From Verrucomicrobiia bacterium (GTDB taxonomy: Bacteria; Verrucomicrobiota; Verrucomicrobiia; Verrucomicrobiales; DEV007): a DNA stretch of 64,000 nt. The stretch is taken from NCBI GenBank assembly GCA_030425385.1, contig JAUIAH010000003.1:248001-312000 (forward strand). Direction: 5' to 3'. Below, piece after piece: positions 34,753-43,427 of this stretch. Numbering within the stretch: position 1 is the first letter of the stretch; every line of letters starts with the position of its first letter. The notes under the pieces are model-generated. The model did not search any database, was not told the origin of the DNA, and worked only from the letters and a program-made list of their open reading frames with translations. A program made the position numbers and the translations under genes.

Positions 34753-35550
34753 TCAGTTGAGCGGACGGATCCAAATATTGCGAAAGGCCACTGGGCACCC
34801 GTGTCCTGCGAGCGCGACTGGGCCACGGCTGACTTGGCGTCGGTAGTGAGGCAGGACCTTGTGGCCGGTGGCGCCGTAGATCTCCTGGTGGCGATGCACG
34901 AGAACGCCGTTGTGGAGCATGGTCACATAGCCTGGCGTCTTGAGATTGTCGTCTTCAAAGACGGGGGCGGTGAAGACAATGTCGTAGGTTTGCCACTCAC
35001 CAGGTGGGCGGGTGACGTTGACGAGCGGCGGTGTCTGGGCATAAACGGCGGCGCATTGGCCGTCTGGATAAAGCGGTTCGTGAAAGGAATCGAAGATCTG
35101 AATTTCGTAGAGACCGTGAAGAAGCACGCCATTGTTGCCCTGGTCATACCACGGACCATCAAAGTCCGCGGGCATCATCCACTCCAGGTGAAGTTGGAAA
35201 TCTCCGAAAGTCTGTTTGGTCCGAGGGGACTGCTTGCCGCTTGCGACTAACAAACCGTCACGAACTTCCCAATCGGTCTCTGTCCAGGCCGTTAGGCCCG
35301 TTCCGTCAAAGAGCACCAAGGCATCCTCGGGAGGGGCGGAAGGGAGCGCGGATGGTCCAGGATCGACCTTGGGTGGGGCGGGGCGATCTGGATCGTGCAC
35401 GAGCCATTCGCACCAAGGGAGCTTGGGCGTGTGCTTGTACCCATAGACCCCGGAGCCGTCCTTGGCCTTGACGAGGGGATCCTCGTCTGCGGTCGAGGTT
35501 GATGGGAGAATGAGTGCTAGGATAAGGGTGGCGTGAGAGATGGGATTCAT
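34753..35550 (-). CDS. Secreted DUF1080 (3-keto-disaccharide hydrolase-like) protein
   Basis: 265 residues with a signal peptide (1-21, STSTAD). The concanavalin-like DUF1080 fold shows ALVLFDGTGLTAWT, WEVRDGLLVASG, DFQLHLEWMMP and GNNGVLLHGLYEIQIFDS in the canonical order. Family members bind or hydrolyse oxidised disaccharides. The gene overlaps the start end of the preceding hydrolase (ATGA at 35547-35550). With the heme-binding dehydrogenase nearby it may act on sugars oxidised in the periplasm; that link is inference. Confidence 0.9.
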   Translation of the reverse strand: MNPISHATLILALILPSTSTADEDPLVKAKDGSGVYGYKHTPKLPWCEWLVHDPDRPAPPKVDPGPSALPSAPPEDALVLFDGTGLTAWTETDWEVRDGLLVASGKQSPRTKQTFGDFQLHLEWMMPADFDGPWYDQGNNGVLLHGLYEIQIFDSFHEPLYPDGQCAAVYAQTPPLVNVTRPPGEWQTYDIVFTAPVFEDDNLKTPGYVTMLHNGVLVHRHQEIYGATGHKVLPHYRRQVSRGPVALAGHGCPVAFRNIWIRPLN

Positions 35551-36797
35551 GGAGATGGGGCGACGCTAGCACGGCTCAGTGGTGCTGCGAAGAGCTGTTG
35601 GCTAAAGTTGGCAAAGCGCTGTGTTAGGCGGCGTTCGTCGATGTCCGGGCGACGGAACGAAGTGCTGGCACTTTGGGTGGGGGCGGAGCGTCGGAGCGTG
35701 TGAAAGTTGCGGTGGAGGCGCACAAGATCGAGCCCTGCTCGCTGGCCAAAGAAGGTGTCAGGAAAGCGTTCGTGTGTCAGGGCGAAGGCGTTTGCAATGC
35801 CTGCAAGTTCTGAGGACCGGCGAAAGCTGACTTCTTCTTTCAACGCGCTTTCATAGGCGCGCCGCGCTTCCATTTCTCGTCGGAGCGCCCGATGGCCCCC
35901 AGCCCGTTGCAGGGTCTTCTGCAAGGCCGCGCGAGCCGTTGCTGTCACGTGCGCAGCGTAGGGAGCCGCACGCACATGCTCCAAATAGAGGAAGCGCTCG
36001 ATTGGTGGTGTGAGCGTTTCCGCGTGAGCCAGGGCGCTGGTCCACCATAGGATCGCCCCTCGGGTCAAGCGTTCCGATGAGGCGACGTGAGCGCGAAGCC
36101 ATTGACGTAGGTAAACTGCTTCGCTTTCCGGTTGATGTCCCTTGGCGAAGAATTCTTCAAAGACCACGCGATGACCGTTTCCACGGTAAGCAGCCACGGC
36201 GCGCCGACTGTAGGGATGGTTGGCGTCCATTTGCCCAATGCCAACATAGATGCTCAGGGGACGATCACGATTGTTTGGTAGCGGTTCCGATTCTAACAAA
36301 CGGCCAACGTCATCTGGAATCTTTCCCGCACCCATGATCATGGCACCTGCCAAGCTGGGAAACCCTCGCGAGGCGAGGAGATCACTCATCCAGCCGCCTT
36401 TGCTAAAGCCGCCGACAAACGTTCGGTCGTCGAGTGATAGTTCTTCTCCAAGCAGGGCCCTTACTTGAGAAATCCGCGCCACTTCGGCCTCGACGCCTTC
36501 CCGACCTAAAGAACCCTCACCCGGTACCGCATAAGGAGCCGCCACGATCACATAGTCCCGTCCACCGGTGGCGCGCTGCATCAACTGCGTGCTCGCTCGC
36601 CCGCCCGTGCCGTGATAGTGATAGATCAACGGACAAGGCTTTTCGGGATCGTAGTCTTTCGGCACAAAGACGCGGAGAGGGGTAGCTACGCCTAACCCGA
36701 GCCATGCCGTTTCTTCTCCGGGCGGCATGGCCCCAGCGTTGGTGAGACGCCAGAGGAGCACGGCCGTGAGCAAGAGCATTCGCATCGAGCTCACCAT
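35547..36797 (-). CDS. Secreted alpha/beta hydrolase, PHB-depolymerase/phospholipase-like
   Basis: 416 residues from the ATG at 36797, with a signal peptide (AGAM). The alpha/beta hydrolase domain (about 30-245) shows LIYHYHGTGG (oxyanion region), the nucleophile in VGGFSKGGW, Asp in IGQMDANH and His in FAKGHQPES. The C-terminal 170 residues are helical and rich in Arg and Ala, with no known domain. Probably an extracytoplasmic esterase. Several alternative starts occur (36842, 36785). It begins a leftward run; the rightward symporter operon starts 116 bp away. Confidence 0.75.
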   Translation of the reverse strand: MVSSMRMLLLTAVLLWRLTNAGAMPPGEETAWLGLGVATPLRVFVPKDYDPEKPCPLIYHYHGTGGRASTQLMQRATGGRDYVIVAAPYAVPGEGSLGREGVEAEVARISQVRALLGEELSLDDRTFVGGFSKGGWMSDLLASRGFPSLAGAMIMGAGKIPDDVGRLLESEPLPNNRDRPLSIYVGIGQMDANHPYSRRAVAAYRGNGHRVVFEEFFAKGHQPESEAVYLRQWLRAHVASSERLTRGAILWWTSALAHAETLTPPIERFLYLEHVRAAPYAAHVTATARAALQKTLQRAGGHRALRREMEARRAYESALKEEVSFRRSSELAGIANAFALTHERFPDTFFGQRAGLDLVRLHRNFHTLRRSAPTQSASTSFRRPDIDERRLTQRFANFSQQLFAAPLSRASVAPSP

Positions 36798-36913
36798 GCA
36801 AGATATCTTTGGGAATGCCAATGGTGCGTGACCGGGGCTCACCGAACTGATGGTCTTGATCTGGATGCTTCTAGGCTTGACCTCCAGGGCCTATCGCGAG
36901 TATCCGCTCTGTC

Positions 36914-38476
36914 ATGTTGTTGGCTGCTGAATCCGCGCTCACGTCGATCGATGTGGCGATCCTCGTGTTCTACCTGGTGGCCGTACTGGCCTTGGGAATT
37001 GTCTTCAGCCGCTATGTGAAATCATCGGGGGACTTCTTCTTGGCAGGGAAATCGCTGCCCTTCTGGGCGATCGGCATGTCCGTGGTCGTAAGCGACATTG
37101 GTGCCATTGACATGGTGGCAGGAGCGGGCTCGGCTTATCGTTATGGGTTGGCGCAGGCGAACTTCGATTGGTTAGGCTCGGTGCCAGCCATGATCTTCGT
37201 GGCCTTCATCTTCGTGCCCTTCTACTGGCGCAGTGGCGTCTCGACTTTGCCGGAATTTCTGGGAAAACGTTATGGGCCCGTGGTGCGCTTCTTCCAATCC
37301 ATCATCTGGTTAGGCTTTCTTATCAGCATGCTCGCCGTGATGATCTGGAGCTCGGCTGTCTTTCTCAATGAGATCCTTAATTTGAACACCTACGCGGGCA
37401 TCTGGATCACCGTCGCATTGGTAGGCTTCTACACGGTGTTGGGCGGGTTGACGGCTGTGGTGCTGACTGATGTGATTCAAATGGTCATCATGTTTGTCGG
37501 CACAGCGGGCTTGCTCTTCCTTACGCTGAACCGGATTGGCGGGGTGGACGCCTTGGTGGAGACGGTGCAAGCGCGTGGGCCGGAATTTGCCGAACATTTC
37601 AAGTTGCTGCTGCCCAGCTCGACGGATTCGCCCTACCCCTGGTCTGGAATTCTCTTTGGGTTGGGTATTGTGTTATCCACCGCCTATTTCTCCAGCAATC
37701 AGGCGGTCATTCAGCGCGTGCTCGGAGCCCGCTCTGAATGGCACGCCAAAGCGTCTCTCCTCTTTGCGGCATTTCTCAAGCTCTTGGTGCCCGTGTTAGT
37801 CATCCTGCCAGGCTTGGCCGCACTGGCATTGTATCCGGAGTTGGAGAATCCTGATGGTGCTGTGCCGCGCCTGGTGGCGGATGTCTTGCCGCCGGGAGTG
37901 ATGGGGTTGGTCTTCGCTGCCTTCGCCGCCGCGCTCATGTCGAGCGTGGATTCGTATCTCAACTCGGCTACCACCATCATCGTTTCGGATGCTTATCGAC
38001 CCTTATACCGTCTGCACACGGGAGCGTCTCCCACGGATCGATCCTGTTTGATTCTAGGGCGGGTGCTCACCGTGTTGCTCATTGTGGCGGCAGGGGTGAT
38101 TGCTCCGGTGATTGAGAATTTCGAAACCATCTATTCGGCCATGCAGACGCTGTTCAGTCTTTTCCAGGGTCCGACCTTGGCACTCCTCTTGTTAGGCATC
38201 TTCTCTCGTAGGACCAATGCCGTCGGTGCGGTAGTGGGACTGATCACAGGATTCTTGTTAGCACTCTGCCTCAATGTGGTTGGCGATTCCTTGTTTCCAT
38301 CCGCAGACCCGTTCCTCTTCGTGGCCTTCTGGGCCTTTGTCTGGTCGCTTGTCGTCACCAGCGTGGTCAGCCGATTTGCCAAGGCACCTGATCCCGAATC
38401 CATTCGCGGCTTGGTCTGGGGCTCGATTGAACACGATCCGGCCACGCAGAAACTCTTACGTGATCGTTTGAAATGA
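36914..38476 (+). CDS. Sodium:solute symporter (SSS family)
   Basis: 520-residue polytopic membrane protein with about 13-14 helices. The motifs SGDFFLAGKSLPFWAIGMSV near the N-terminus, GVSTLPEFLGKRYG, VLGGLTAVVLTDVIQ and FAAALMSSVDSYLNS are SSS/SGLT signatures. It should import a sugar, carboxylate or amino acid with sodium. It heads a rightward operon with three small genes and a secreted propeller/barrel protein, which suggests sugar or glycan breakdown products as substrate. Confidence 0.93.
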   Translation: MLLAAESALTSIDVAILVFYLVAVLALGIVFSRYVKSSGDFFLAGKSLPFWAIGMSVVVSDIGAIDMVAGAGSAYRYGLAQANFDWLGSVPAMIFVAFIFVPFYWRSGVSTLPEFLGKRYGPVVRFFQSIIWLGFLISMLAVMIWSSAVFLNEILNLNTYAGIWITVALVGFYTVLGGLTAVVLTDVIQMVIMFVGTAGLLFLTLNRIGGVDALVETVQARGPEFAEHFKLLLPSSTDSPYPWSGILFGLGIVLSTAYFSSNQAVIQRVLGARSEWHAKASLLFAAFLKLLVPVLVILPGLAALALYPELENPDGAVPRLVADVLPPGVMGLVFAAFAAALMSSVDSYLNSATTIIVSDAYRPLYRLHTGASPTDRSCLILGRVLTVLLIVAAGVIAPVIENFETIYSAMQTLFSLFQGPTLALLLLGIFSRRTNAVGAVVGLITGFLLALCLNVVGDSLFPSADPFLFVAFWAFVWSLVVTSVVSRFAKAPDPESIRGLVWGSIEHDPATQKLLRDRLK

Positions 38477-38733
38477 AGACCTTTCTGGAGAACACCCTCG
38501 TCCCGCCATTGAAGGCGGTGCTCGATCCCCTGCACGGCATGCTCGATTCGGTTCCAGAGCCACTCTGGCGCGTGAGTGTGTGCACGTATCTGGTTGCGGG
38601 TGCCTTGTGGACCCTGTGGCTGAGCCGCGAATCCATCTTTCGTGGCGCGCCGCTAGAGGGAAAGATCTGCGACTTGCGAATCTGGGTGGTGCTGCTGCTC
38701 ATCCCTTATCTCTTGATCTACGCCATCTTTTAA
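38473..38733 (+). CDS. Small membrane protein behind the symporter
   Basis: 86 residues with two hydrophobic segments (about 31-50 and 67-86). Its ATG overlaps the symporter stop (ATGA), pointing to coupled translation. No recognised family. A small accessory subunit of the symporter is possible but unproven. Confidence 0.7.
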   Translation: MKTFLENTLVPPLKAVLDPLHGMLDSVPEPLWRVSVCTYLVAGALWTLWLSRESIFRGAPLEGKICDLRIWVVLLLIPYLLIYAIF

Positions 38734-38737
38734 AAAC

Positions 38738-38968
38738 ATGGACGATACCTCTGGAAAAGATGCCTTTCGCCAGCGCGACGCCTGGGTCTTCGCCTTGTTA
38801 GGCGGATTCTTTATCGCCTTCGGTTTGTTAGTATTTGTAGGGCTGTTCTGGCCGCAATCAGGGACGGAAAGGCTCGTGACCATTCTGTCAGGATTGGTGC
38901 TTCTCCTTGTCGGTGGCACGGGCTTGTGGCTGGCCAAGCGTCAGCGTGAGCATGCCAAGAAATCATGA
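38738..38968 (+). CDS. Small two-helix membrane protein
   Basis: 76 residues: an N-terminal polar stretch, two hydrophobic helices (about 17-38 and 46-65) and a basic C-terminus (KRQREHAKK), so both termini are probably cytoplasmic. Four bases after the previous gene and overlapping the next by ATGA. Family unknown. Confidence 0.65.
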   Translation: MDDTSGKDAFRQRDAWVFALLGGFFIAFGLLVFVGLFWPQSGTERLVTILSGLVLLLVGGTGLWLAKRQREHAKKS

Positions 38969-39471
38969 CCGCCGAGGGCTTTGTGCCTCTCTGTGATGGT
39001 GAAACTGCCCGCCAGTTCATGCAGCGACGGCGCTGGTTTCGTCGGCCTCCTGCGCTGCTGAGGTTGGAACAGATCTGGTTGCCTTGTCAGATGGTTCATC
39101 TGTCAAAAGCTGTCTTGTTGGTCCATGGCTATGGACGTTGCGTGACGGTGCTCTCTGATGAGGTGAGTGATAGGAAGGTGGTGGTTGAAGCCATTCCCTA
39201 TCCGCTCACGGCGAGCCAAAGCTTGGAACTCGCTCGGGAAACACTGGTTCAATGGCGTCTGAATCGGATGGTTCGCGCGGCCTCTCCCGAAGACTTGCAG
39301 CTGGGAGAAATCGTTCACTTGCCTTACTGGGTAGGCTATGAAACGGGCCGAGGGGACGCCATCCGGTATCGCATGGTAGATGGCCTAACAGGAAGACCAG
39401 CGGTGCAAGCCATTCGGCTTGGGTTCTTGGAAGCGCTGCAGGCGACGACGAAGGATCGGTTTGTGAGTTGA
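38965..39471 (+). CDS. Hypothetical protein of the symporter operon
   Basis: 168 residues, soluble. It contains LEQIWLPCQMV and IVHLPYWVGYETGRGD then RMVDGLTGR, a pattern I know from proteins with paired short beta-hairpins of unknown function. Overlaps the preceding gene by ATGA and precedes the propeller/barrel gene by 31 bp. No catalytic motif seen. Confidence 0.65.
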   Translation: MTAEGFVPLCDGETARQFMQRRRWFRRPPALLRLEQIWLPCQMVHLSKAVLLVHGYGRCVTVLSDEVSDRKVVVEAIPYPLTASQSLELARETLVQWRLNRMVRAASPEDLQLGEIVHLPYWVGYETGRGDAIRYRMVDGLTGRPAVQAIRLGFLEALQATTKDRFVS

Positions 39472-39502
39472 CGGCCATGTGATCGCTCGGGAACATGGCG
39501 GC

Positions 39503-41404
39503 ATGAGATGTCTCGTCTTCTTATCGAGCCTTTGCGCATGGTGGTCTGCCTTTGCCGTCGAGTCCTTTCGTCAGGAAGTGGCGCACCGTTATCCGAGTGA
39601 TCAATCCTTGCCGAAGGGCGTGATGTGGGCGGTGAATGCGTTGCCAAAGACTTTGCCTGAGATGGTGGATGCCCAGGGACGCGTCTGGCCCAGTGCAAGG
39701 GTGAGGGCGGTGGCAGGAGAAGGGACAGCGCACACGTGGTATGCCTGTGACGCGGGCTTGGCTTTTCGTGGGCCAGAAGGCTGGCAATTCTTCGAGGGAA
39801 AAGACGGCTTGCCCTTCAATGAGTTCACCTGCGCGGCGGTGGGGCCAGAGGGAGAGCTTTGGTTAGGCACGAGCAAAGGGCTCATTCGCTTTGAGAATGG
39901 TCACTTTGCCTATCGCCAGGGGCCTCGTTGGTTGCCAGATGATCAGGTTCAGCGCCTGGCGATTGAGGAGAATGGTAGTGTCTGGGTAGAGACCCCTGCG
40001 GGGATCGGGAAGATTGAGCGGCGATCGATGACGTTGTTAGAGAAAGCGGCGTATTATGAAGAGGAAATTGAAACACTCATCAAACGGACGCCCTATGGCT
40101 ATGTGTCGCCAGTGCGATTGAAAGATCCCAGGGAGCGCTCCGAGGTGACGCGAGGAGACAACGATAACGATGGACTCTGGACCGCGATGTATGGGGCCAG
40201 TCAGTGTTATGCCTACGCCGTTCTCAAACAACTAATCTACAAGGAGCGGGCGACTCAGGCGTTTGAAGCCTTGCGCTTTCTCCAAATGGTGACGCAGAGC
40301 GGCGAGGTGAAGCCGCCTCCAGGATACGTCGCACGGACCATCCGTTCGGTGGCATTGCCGGACCCTAACGAAGGTCGCAAAGAGCGCGATGAACGTTTCC
40401 GCGAGGAGAATGATCGCTTGTGGAAAGTCTATGAACCTCGCTGGCCCATGAGTGGGGACGGGAAGTGGTATTGGAAGAGCGACACAAGTTCGGACGAACT
40501 CGATGGACATTATTTCCTCTATGGACTCTATCATGATCTTGTGGCGGAAACGGAGGCCGAGCGGGCCGCGGTGGCCGAGGTGGTGGCGGCTCTCACTGAC
40601 CACCTCATCGTGCATGGGTTCACACTCGTGGACCATGACGGAAAGCCGACGCGTTGGGGGCGCTTTGATCCAGAGGCGTTGAATCATGACCCCAACTGGC
40701 ATGTTGAGCGCGGGCTGAATTCCCTCAGCATGCTGGCTTACCTTGCTGTGGCCTCACATATCACCCAAGAGCCACGGTTTGAGGAGGTGGCCAAGGTGTT
40801 GAGGGAGAAGCACGGGTATGCGACCAATGCCATGGTGCCGAAGAGCCAGCGCGGCTTTGGATCGGGCAATCAGTCGGATGATGAGATGGCGTTCATGGGG
40901 TTCTATCACTTGATCAACTACACGGAGGATTCCGACTTGAGAGCGCGCTTTGCCAAGGCCTTTCATGACTACTGGTTGCTGGAGAAAGATGAGCGCAATC
41001 CATTCTTTCACTTTGCCTACGCCGCGGTGGCGAGCGATCTCCAGTTTGAGACGCCTTGGCGCACCGTGTCTTTGGCGCCTCATGGCGATTGGTTGGAAGA
41101 TTCCGTAGCGACCCTCCACGGATTCCCACTCGATCGCGCCAATTGGCCGCACACAAATCGTCATCGCTTGGATGTGGTCTCGTTAGGAGAAACGCAATCC
41201 CGTAGTCTCATGGGGCCAGACGACCCCTGGCGGGGCTATCGTGTCGACGGCAAGGTCTTGCCGGTGGAGGAACGGCATTTCAATCACTGGAACACGGATC
41301 CCTGGCAGATTGACTACAGGGGTGACGGACGCACCTTGGCTTGCGGGACCGTCTTTCTGTTGCCTTATTACATGGGGCGTTATCATGGGTTTCTGAAGGA
41401 TTGA
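39503..41404 (+). CDS. Secreted protein with regulator-propeller blades and an (alpha/alpha)-barrel region
   Basis: 633 residues from the ATG at 39503, with a signal peptide (about 1-18, SAFA). Residues 65-180 contain two-component-regulator-propeller blades: GPEGWQFFEGKDGLPFNEF with AVGPEGELWLGTSKGLIRFE, then IEENGSVWVETPAGIGKIE. The rest is helical with many aromatic and acidic residues (NDNDGLWTAMYGASQCYAYA, SSDELDGHYFLYGLYHDLV), as in (alpha/alpha)6 barrel glycosidases and lyases. Probably a periplasmic or outer-surface carbohydrate-active protein; family not assigned. A GTG at 39479 is an alternative but poorer start. Confidence 0.65.
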   Translation: MRCLVFLSSLCAWWSAFAVESFRQEVAHRYPSDQSLPKGVMWAVNALPKTLPEMVDAQGRVWPSARVRAVAGEGTAHTWYACDAGLAFRGPEGWQFFEGKDGLPFNEFTCAAVGPEGELWLGTSKGLIRFENGHFAYRQGPRWLPDDQVQRLAIEENGSVWVETPAGIGKIERRSMTLLEKAAYYEEEIETLIKRTPYGYVSPVRLKDPRERSEVTRGDNDNDGLWTAMYGASQCYAYAVLKQLIYKERATQAFEALRFLQMVTQSGEVKPPPGYVARTIRSVALPDPNEGRKERDERFREENDRLWKVYEPRWPMSGDGKWYWKSDTSSDELDGHYFLYGLYHDLVAETEAERAAVAEVVAALTDHLIVHGFTLVDHDGKPTRWGRFDPEALNHDPNWHVERGLNSLSMLAYLAVASHITQEPRFEEVAKVLREKHGYATNAMVPKSQRGFGSGNQSDDEMAFMGFYHLINYTEDSDLRARFAKAFHDYWLLEKDERNPFFHFAYAAVASDLQFETPWRTVSLAPHGDWLEDSVATLHGFPLDRANWPHTNRHRLDVVSLGETQSRSLMGPDDPWRGYRVDGKVLPVEERHFNHWNTDPWQIDYRGDGRTLACGTVFLLPYYMGRYHGFLKD

Positions 41405-41440
41405 ACGTGGCTGTCGATGGGGCTAGGTTGATGGAGATCC

Positions 41441-42340
41441 ATGCCATTCTCCCCGAAATTTCTGGTCGCGCTCGTCAGCGCAGGCCTCTTCCTTCCCGCC
41501 ATGGGGGAAGACGTATCCTTGCGGGAACGGCTATCGGCCTACGCCACCACTCCCGTGTTGCGGGCACGCGTCGATGAGGCGTTGGCCGATCTTGACGCTC
41601 AGTCGTATGCGGCGAGACGGCGTGCCATGGCGGTTCTCATGGAGGCGTCGAGTCTCCGTGCCGAATTAGAGAAAGCGCTAGAAACTGTGGGTCCTGAGGG
41701 GCGCGTGGCGTTGGCGATCGTCTTACAAGCACATGAGAACGCCGGTGTGGAGGAGAAACTACGTCTTCTCATGCGGCGTATCATCGTAGAGGAAGCCAAG
41801 GGCCTTGTGCCCCTGATCCTACAGGCTTGGGAAGGGCGCGTGGTTTCTAGCAATGATACGTCGCGCTTGTGTCGAGAAGCCATGCAGGCCTCCCTCTTAG
41901 CAGAAGACTTGCCGGTGGTCCGCAAGGCGCTCACCAGCCCCACGCCGCTAGTGAGGGAAATGGCCCTCTACGCCGTGCAGCGCCTTTCACAGAATCGCGA
42001 ATCACTGGTCGAACTCCTCACGCCCTTGCTGACAGATGCGTCCGAGCCGGTGCGGTGGCGCGCAGCGGTCGTGCTGGCGCAATGTGAGGAACGCGCCGCC
42101 TTGACTGTGCTGGCGGCTTTGCTCGATAGTGAGATCTTCTACATCCGGCACCAGAGCCACGAGCTTCTCAGTGCGATGACCGCGCAGGACTTTGACTACT
42201 TCTCTGATGGAGTGGCTAGCGATCGCCGTCCGGCGGCTCGCCTATGGCAGCGATGGGTGGCCAAGTTTGGACAACGAGCCGAGGTGGATTTCTCGAAGAC
42301 GCGCTATTGGTTAGACGCCGAGGACGTCCTCACGGAGTAG
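41441..42340 (+). CDS. Secreted HEAT-repeat protein
   Basis: 299 residues, signal peptide 1-22 (PAMGED). The mature part is almost all helical with HEAT-like units such as SPTPLVREMALYAVQRLSQ and DASEPVRWRAAVVLAQCEE. Likely a protein-protein interaction scaffold in the periplasm. It ends the symporter operon (36-bp gap) and its stop overlaps the convergent esterase gene by 11 bp. Confidence 0.75.
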   Translation: MPFSPKFLVALVSAGLFLPAMGEDVSLRERLSAYATTPVLRARVDEALADLDAQSYAARRRAMAVLMEASSLRAELEKALETVGPEGRVALAIVLQAHENAGVEEKLRLLMRRIIVEEAKGLVPLILQAWEGRVVSSNDTSRLCREAMQASLLAEDLPVVRKALTSPTPLVREMALYAVQRLSQNRESLVELLTPLLTDASEPVRWRAAVVLAQCEERAALTVLAALLDSEIFYIRHQSHELLSAMTAQDFDYFSDGVASDRRPAARLWQRWVAKFGQRAEVDFSKTRYWLDAEDVLTE

Positions 42341-43196
42341 CCATCAGGTGTTTCACAAACCAAGCGGTGCTCTCCGTTACCATTGTGTCGCGATTGTGTG
42401 GACCTTCCAGCCCGTGCCCAGCATCTTCGAAGATAAGTAATTTGTGAGGAACGTCTTCACGCTTGAGCGCCTCGGCAATCCAGGTGCCGTGCTTGGGTGG
42501 GACCAGTTCGTCTTTGCCTCCCATGATGACCAGGGCGGGGGCGTCATCAGCCGTGGCATGGGTCACGGGCGAATGAGGACCGGCTTCTTTCAATGGGAGA
42601 TTCAGGGCGGGAAACATTCGATAAGCAGGCAAGGACTCCGGAGCCTCCCAAACAGCTACTCGCAGATCGGTCGGCGGCACCAAAGCCACGACAGCAGCAA
42701 TACGGCTGGGCACCTTCTCAATCGGATCCTTGGCCTCCGCATCGCCGTCATCACCCGTTGTCCCTAACATCAATGCGAGATGGCCGCCCGCGCTCATCCC
42801 CATCGCTCCCAGTCGGTTGGGATCGATCTCGAAATCCTTGGCGCGACTCCGCACATAGCGCACCGAGCGTTGCACATCAGCGATCGCCTCCGGAATGCCA
42901 TAGCGTGGGCTACTGCCATGGCGAACGGCAAAGACTTTGAAGCCCTTCGCCAAGTAGGGCGCAAACAGCGGCCGCATCTGATCAGCCGGCGCCCATTTCG
43001 ACACCCAGCCACCACTCACCATAAAGAGAATGGCCGCTCCGTTAGGATCGCCATCGGCTTCATAAAGATCCATGGTCATGGCCAGCCCATCCTTGTGGCC
43101 ATAAACAAGATCCGTGTGCAGACGAGCACGTTCGTTCCCGAAAGCAGCAGGCAGGAGCACGCTCAAGCCAAAGGCAATAGTCAGCAGCGATTTCAT
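42330..43196 (-). CDS. Secreted alpha/beta hydrolase (BD-FAE/lipase-like esterase)
   Basis: 288 residues, signal peptide 1-20 (PAAFGN). Motifs: LFMVSGGWVSK as the oxyanion loop (HGGG-like), nucleophile GMSAGG (Ser135), acid in GGKDELVPPKH, histidine in EDAGHGLEG. Typical of secreted acyl-esterases that deacylate polysaccharides or lipids. The ATG at 43196 starts the signal peptide; a longer frame runs into the repeats upstream and was rejected. The two 57-bp repeats lie 31 bp upstream and may hold or disturb its promoter. Confidence 0.85.
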   Translation of the reverse strand: MKSLLTIAFGLSVLLPAAFGNERARLHTDLVYGHKDGLAMTMDLYEADGDPNGAAILFMVSGGWVSKWAPADQMRPLFAPYLAKGFKVFAVRHGSSPRYGIPEAIADVQRSVRYVRSRAKDFEIDPNRLGAMGMSAGGHLALMLGTTGDDGDAEAKDPIEKVPSRIAAVVALVPPTDLRVAVWEAPESLPAYRMFPALNLPLKEAGPHSPVTHATADDAPALVIMGGKDELVPPKHGTWIAEALKREDVPHKLLIFEDAGHGLEGPHNRDTMVTESTAWFVKHLMATP

Positions 43197-43226
43197 TGGG
43201 GAACAATAACGAACACAGCCTTCGAT

Positions 43227-43340
43227 GGTCAAACTCGTAGCATTCATCAAAAATAGGGTCTGACCGTAAATAAGTTGACGGCAGGTCAAACTCGTAGCAT
43301 TCATCAGAAATAGGGTCTGACCTTAAATAAGTTGACGGCA
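43227..43340. repeat. Two tandem 57-bp REP-like units
   Basis: 43227-43283 and 43284-43340 are the same 57-bp sequence with two visible mismatches. Each contains AATAGGGTCTGACC and TAAATAAGTTGACGG. The AGGGTCTGACC core resembles elements often found near RAYT transposases in other bacteria (recall). It differs from the core at 24 kb except for the shared AGTTGAC. Confidence 0.85.
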
Positions 43341-43346
43341 GCTTTC

Positions 43347-43372
43347 GAGGTTGGACAGAAATGTCCAACCTC
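43347..43372. repeat. Palindrome with GAAA tetraloop
   Basis: Perfect 11-bp stem GAGGTTGGACA / TGTCCAACCTC closed by GAAA on the plus strand. It lies just after the 57-bp repeats and 55 bp beyond the sulfatase stop. It may be a REP element or act as a terminator for the leftward sulfatase gene, but a T-run is lacking. Confidence 0.8.
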
Positions 43373-43427
43373 CCGGCCTCTTCGATTTCCTTCGCTGCCT
43401 TCTGTTCCATCCGTTCTCGGATTCAAC

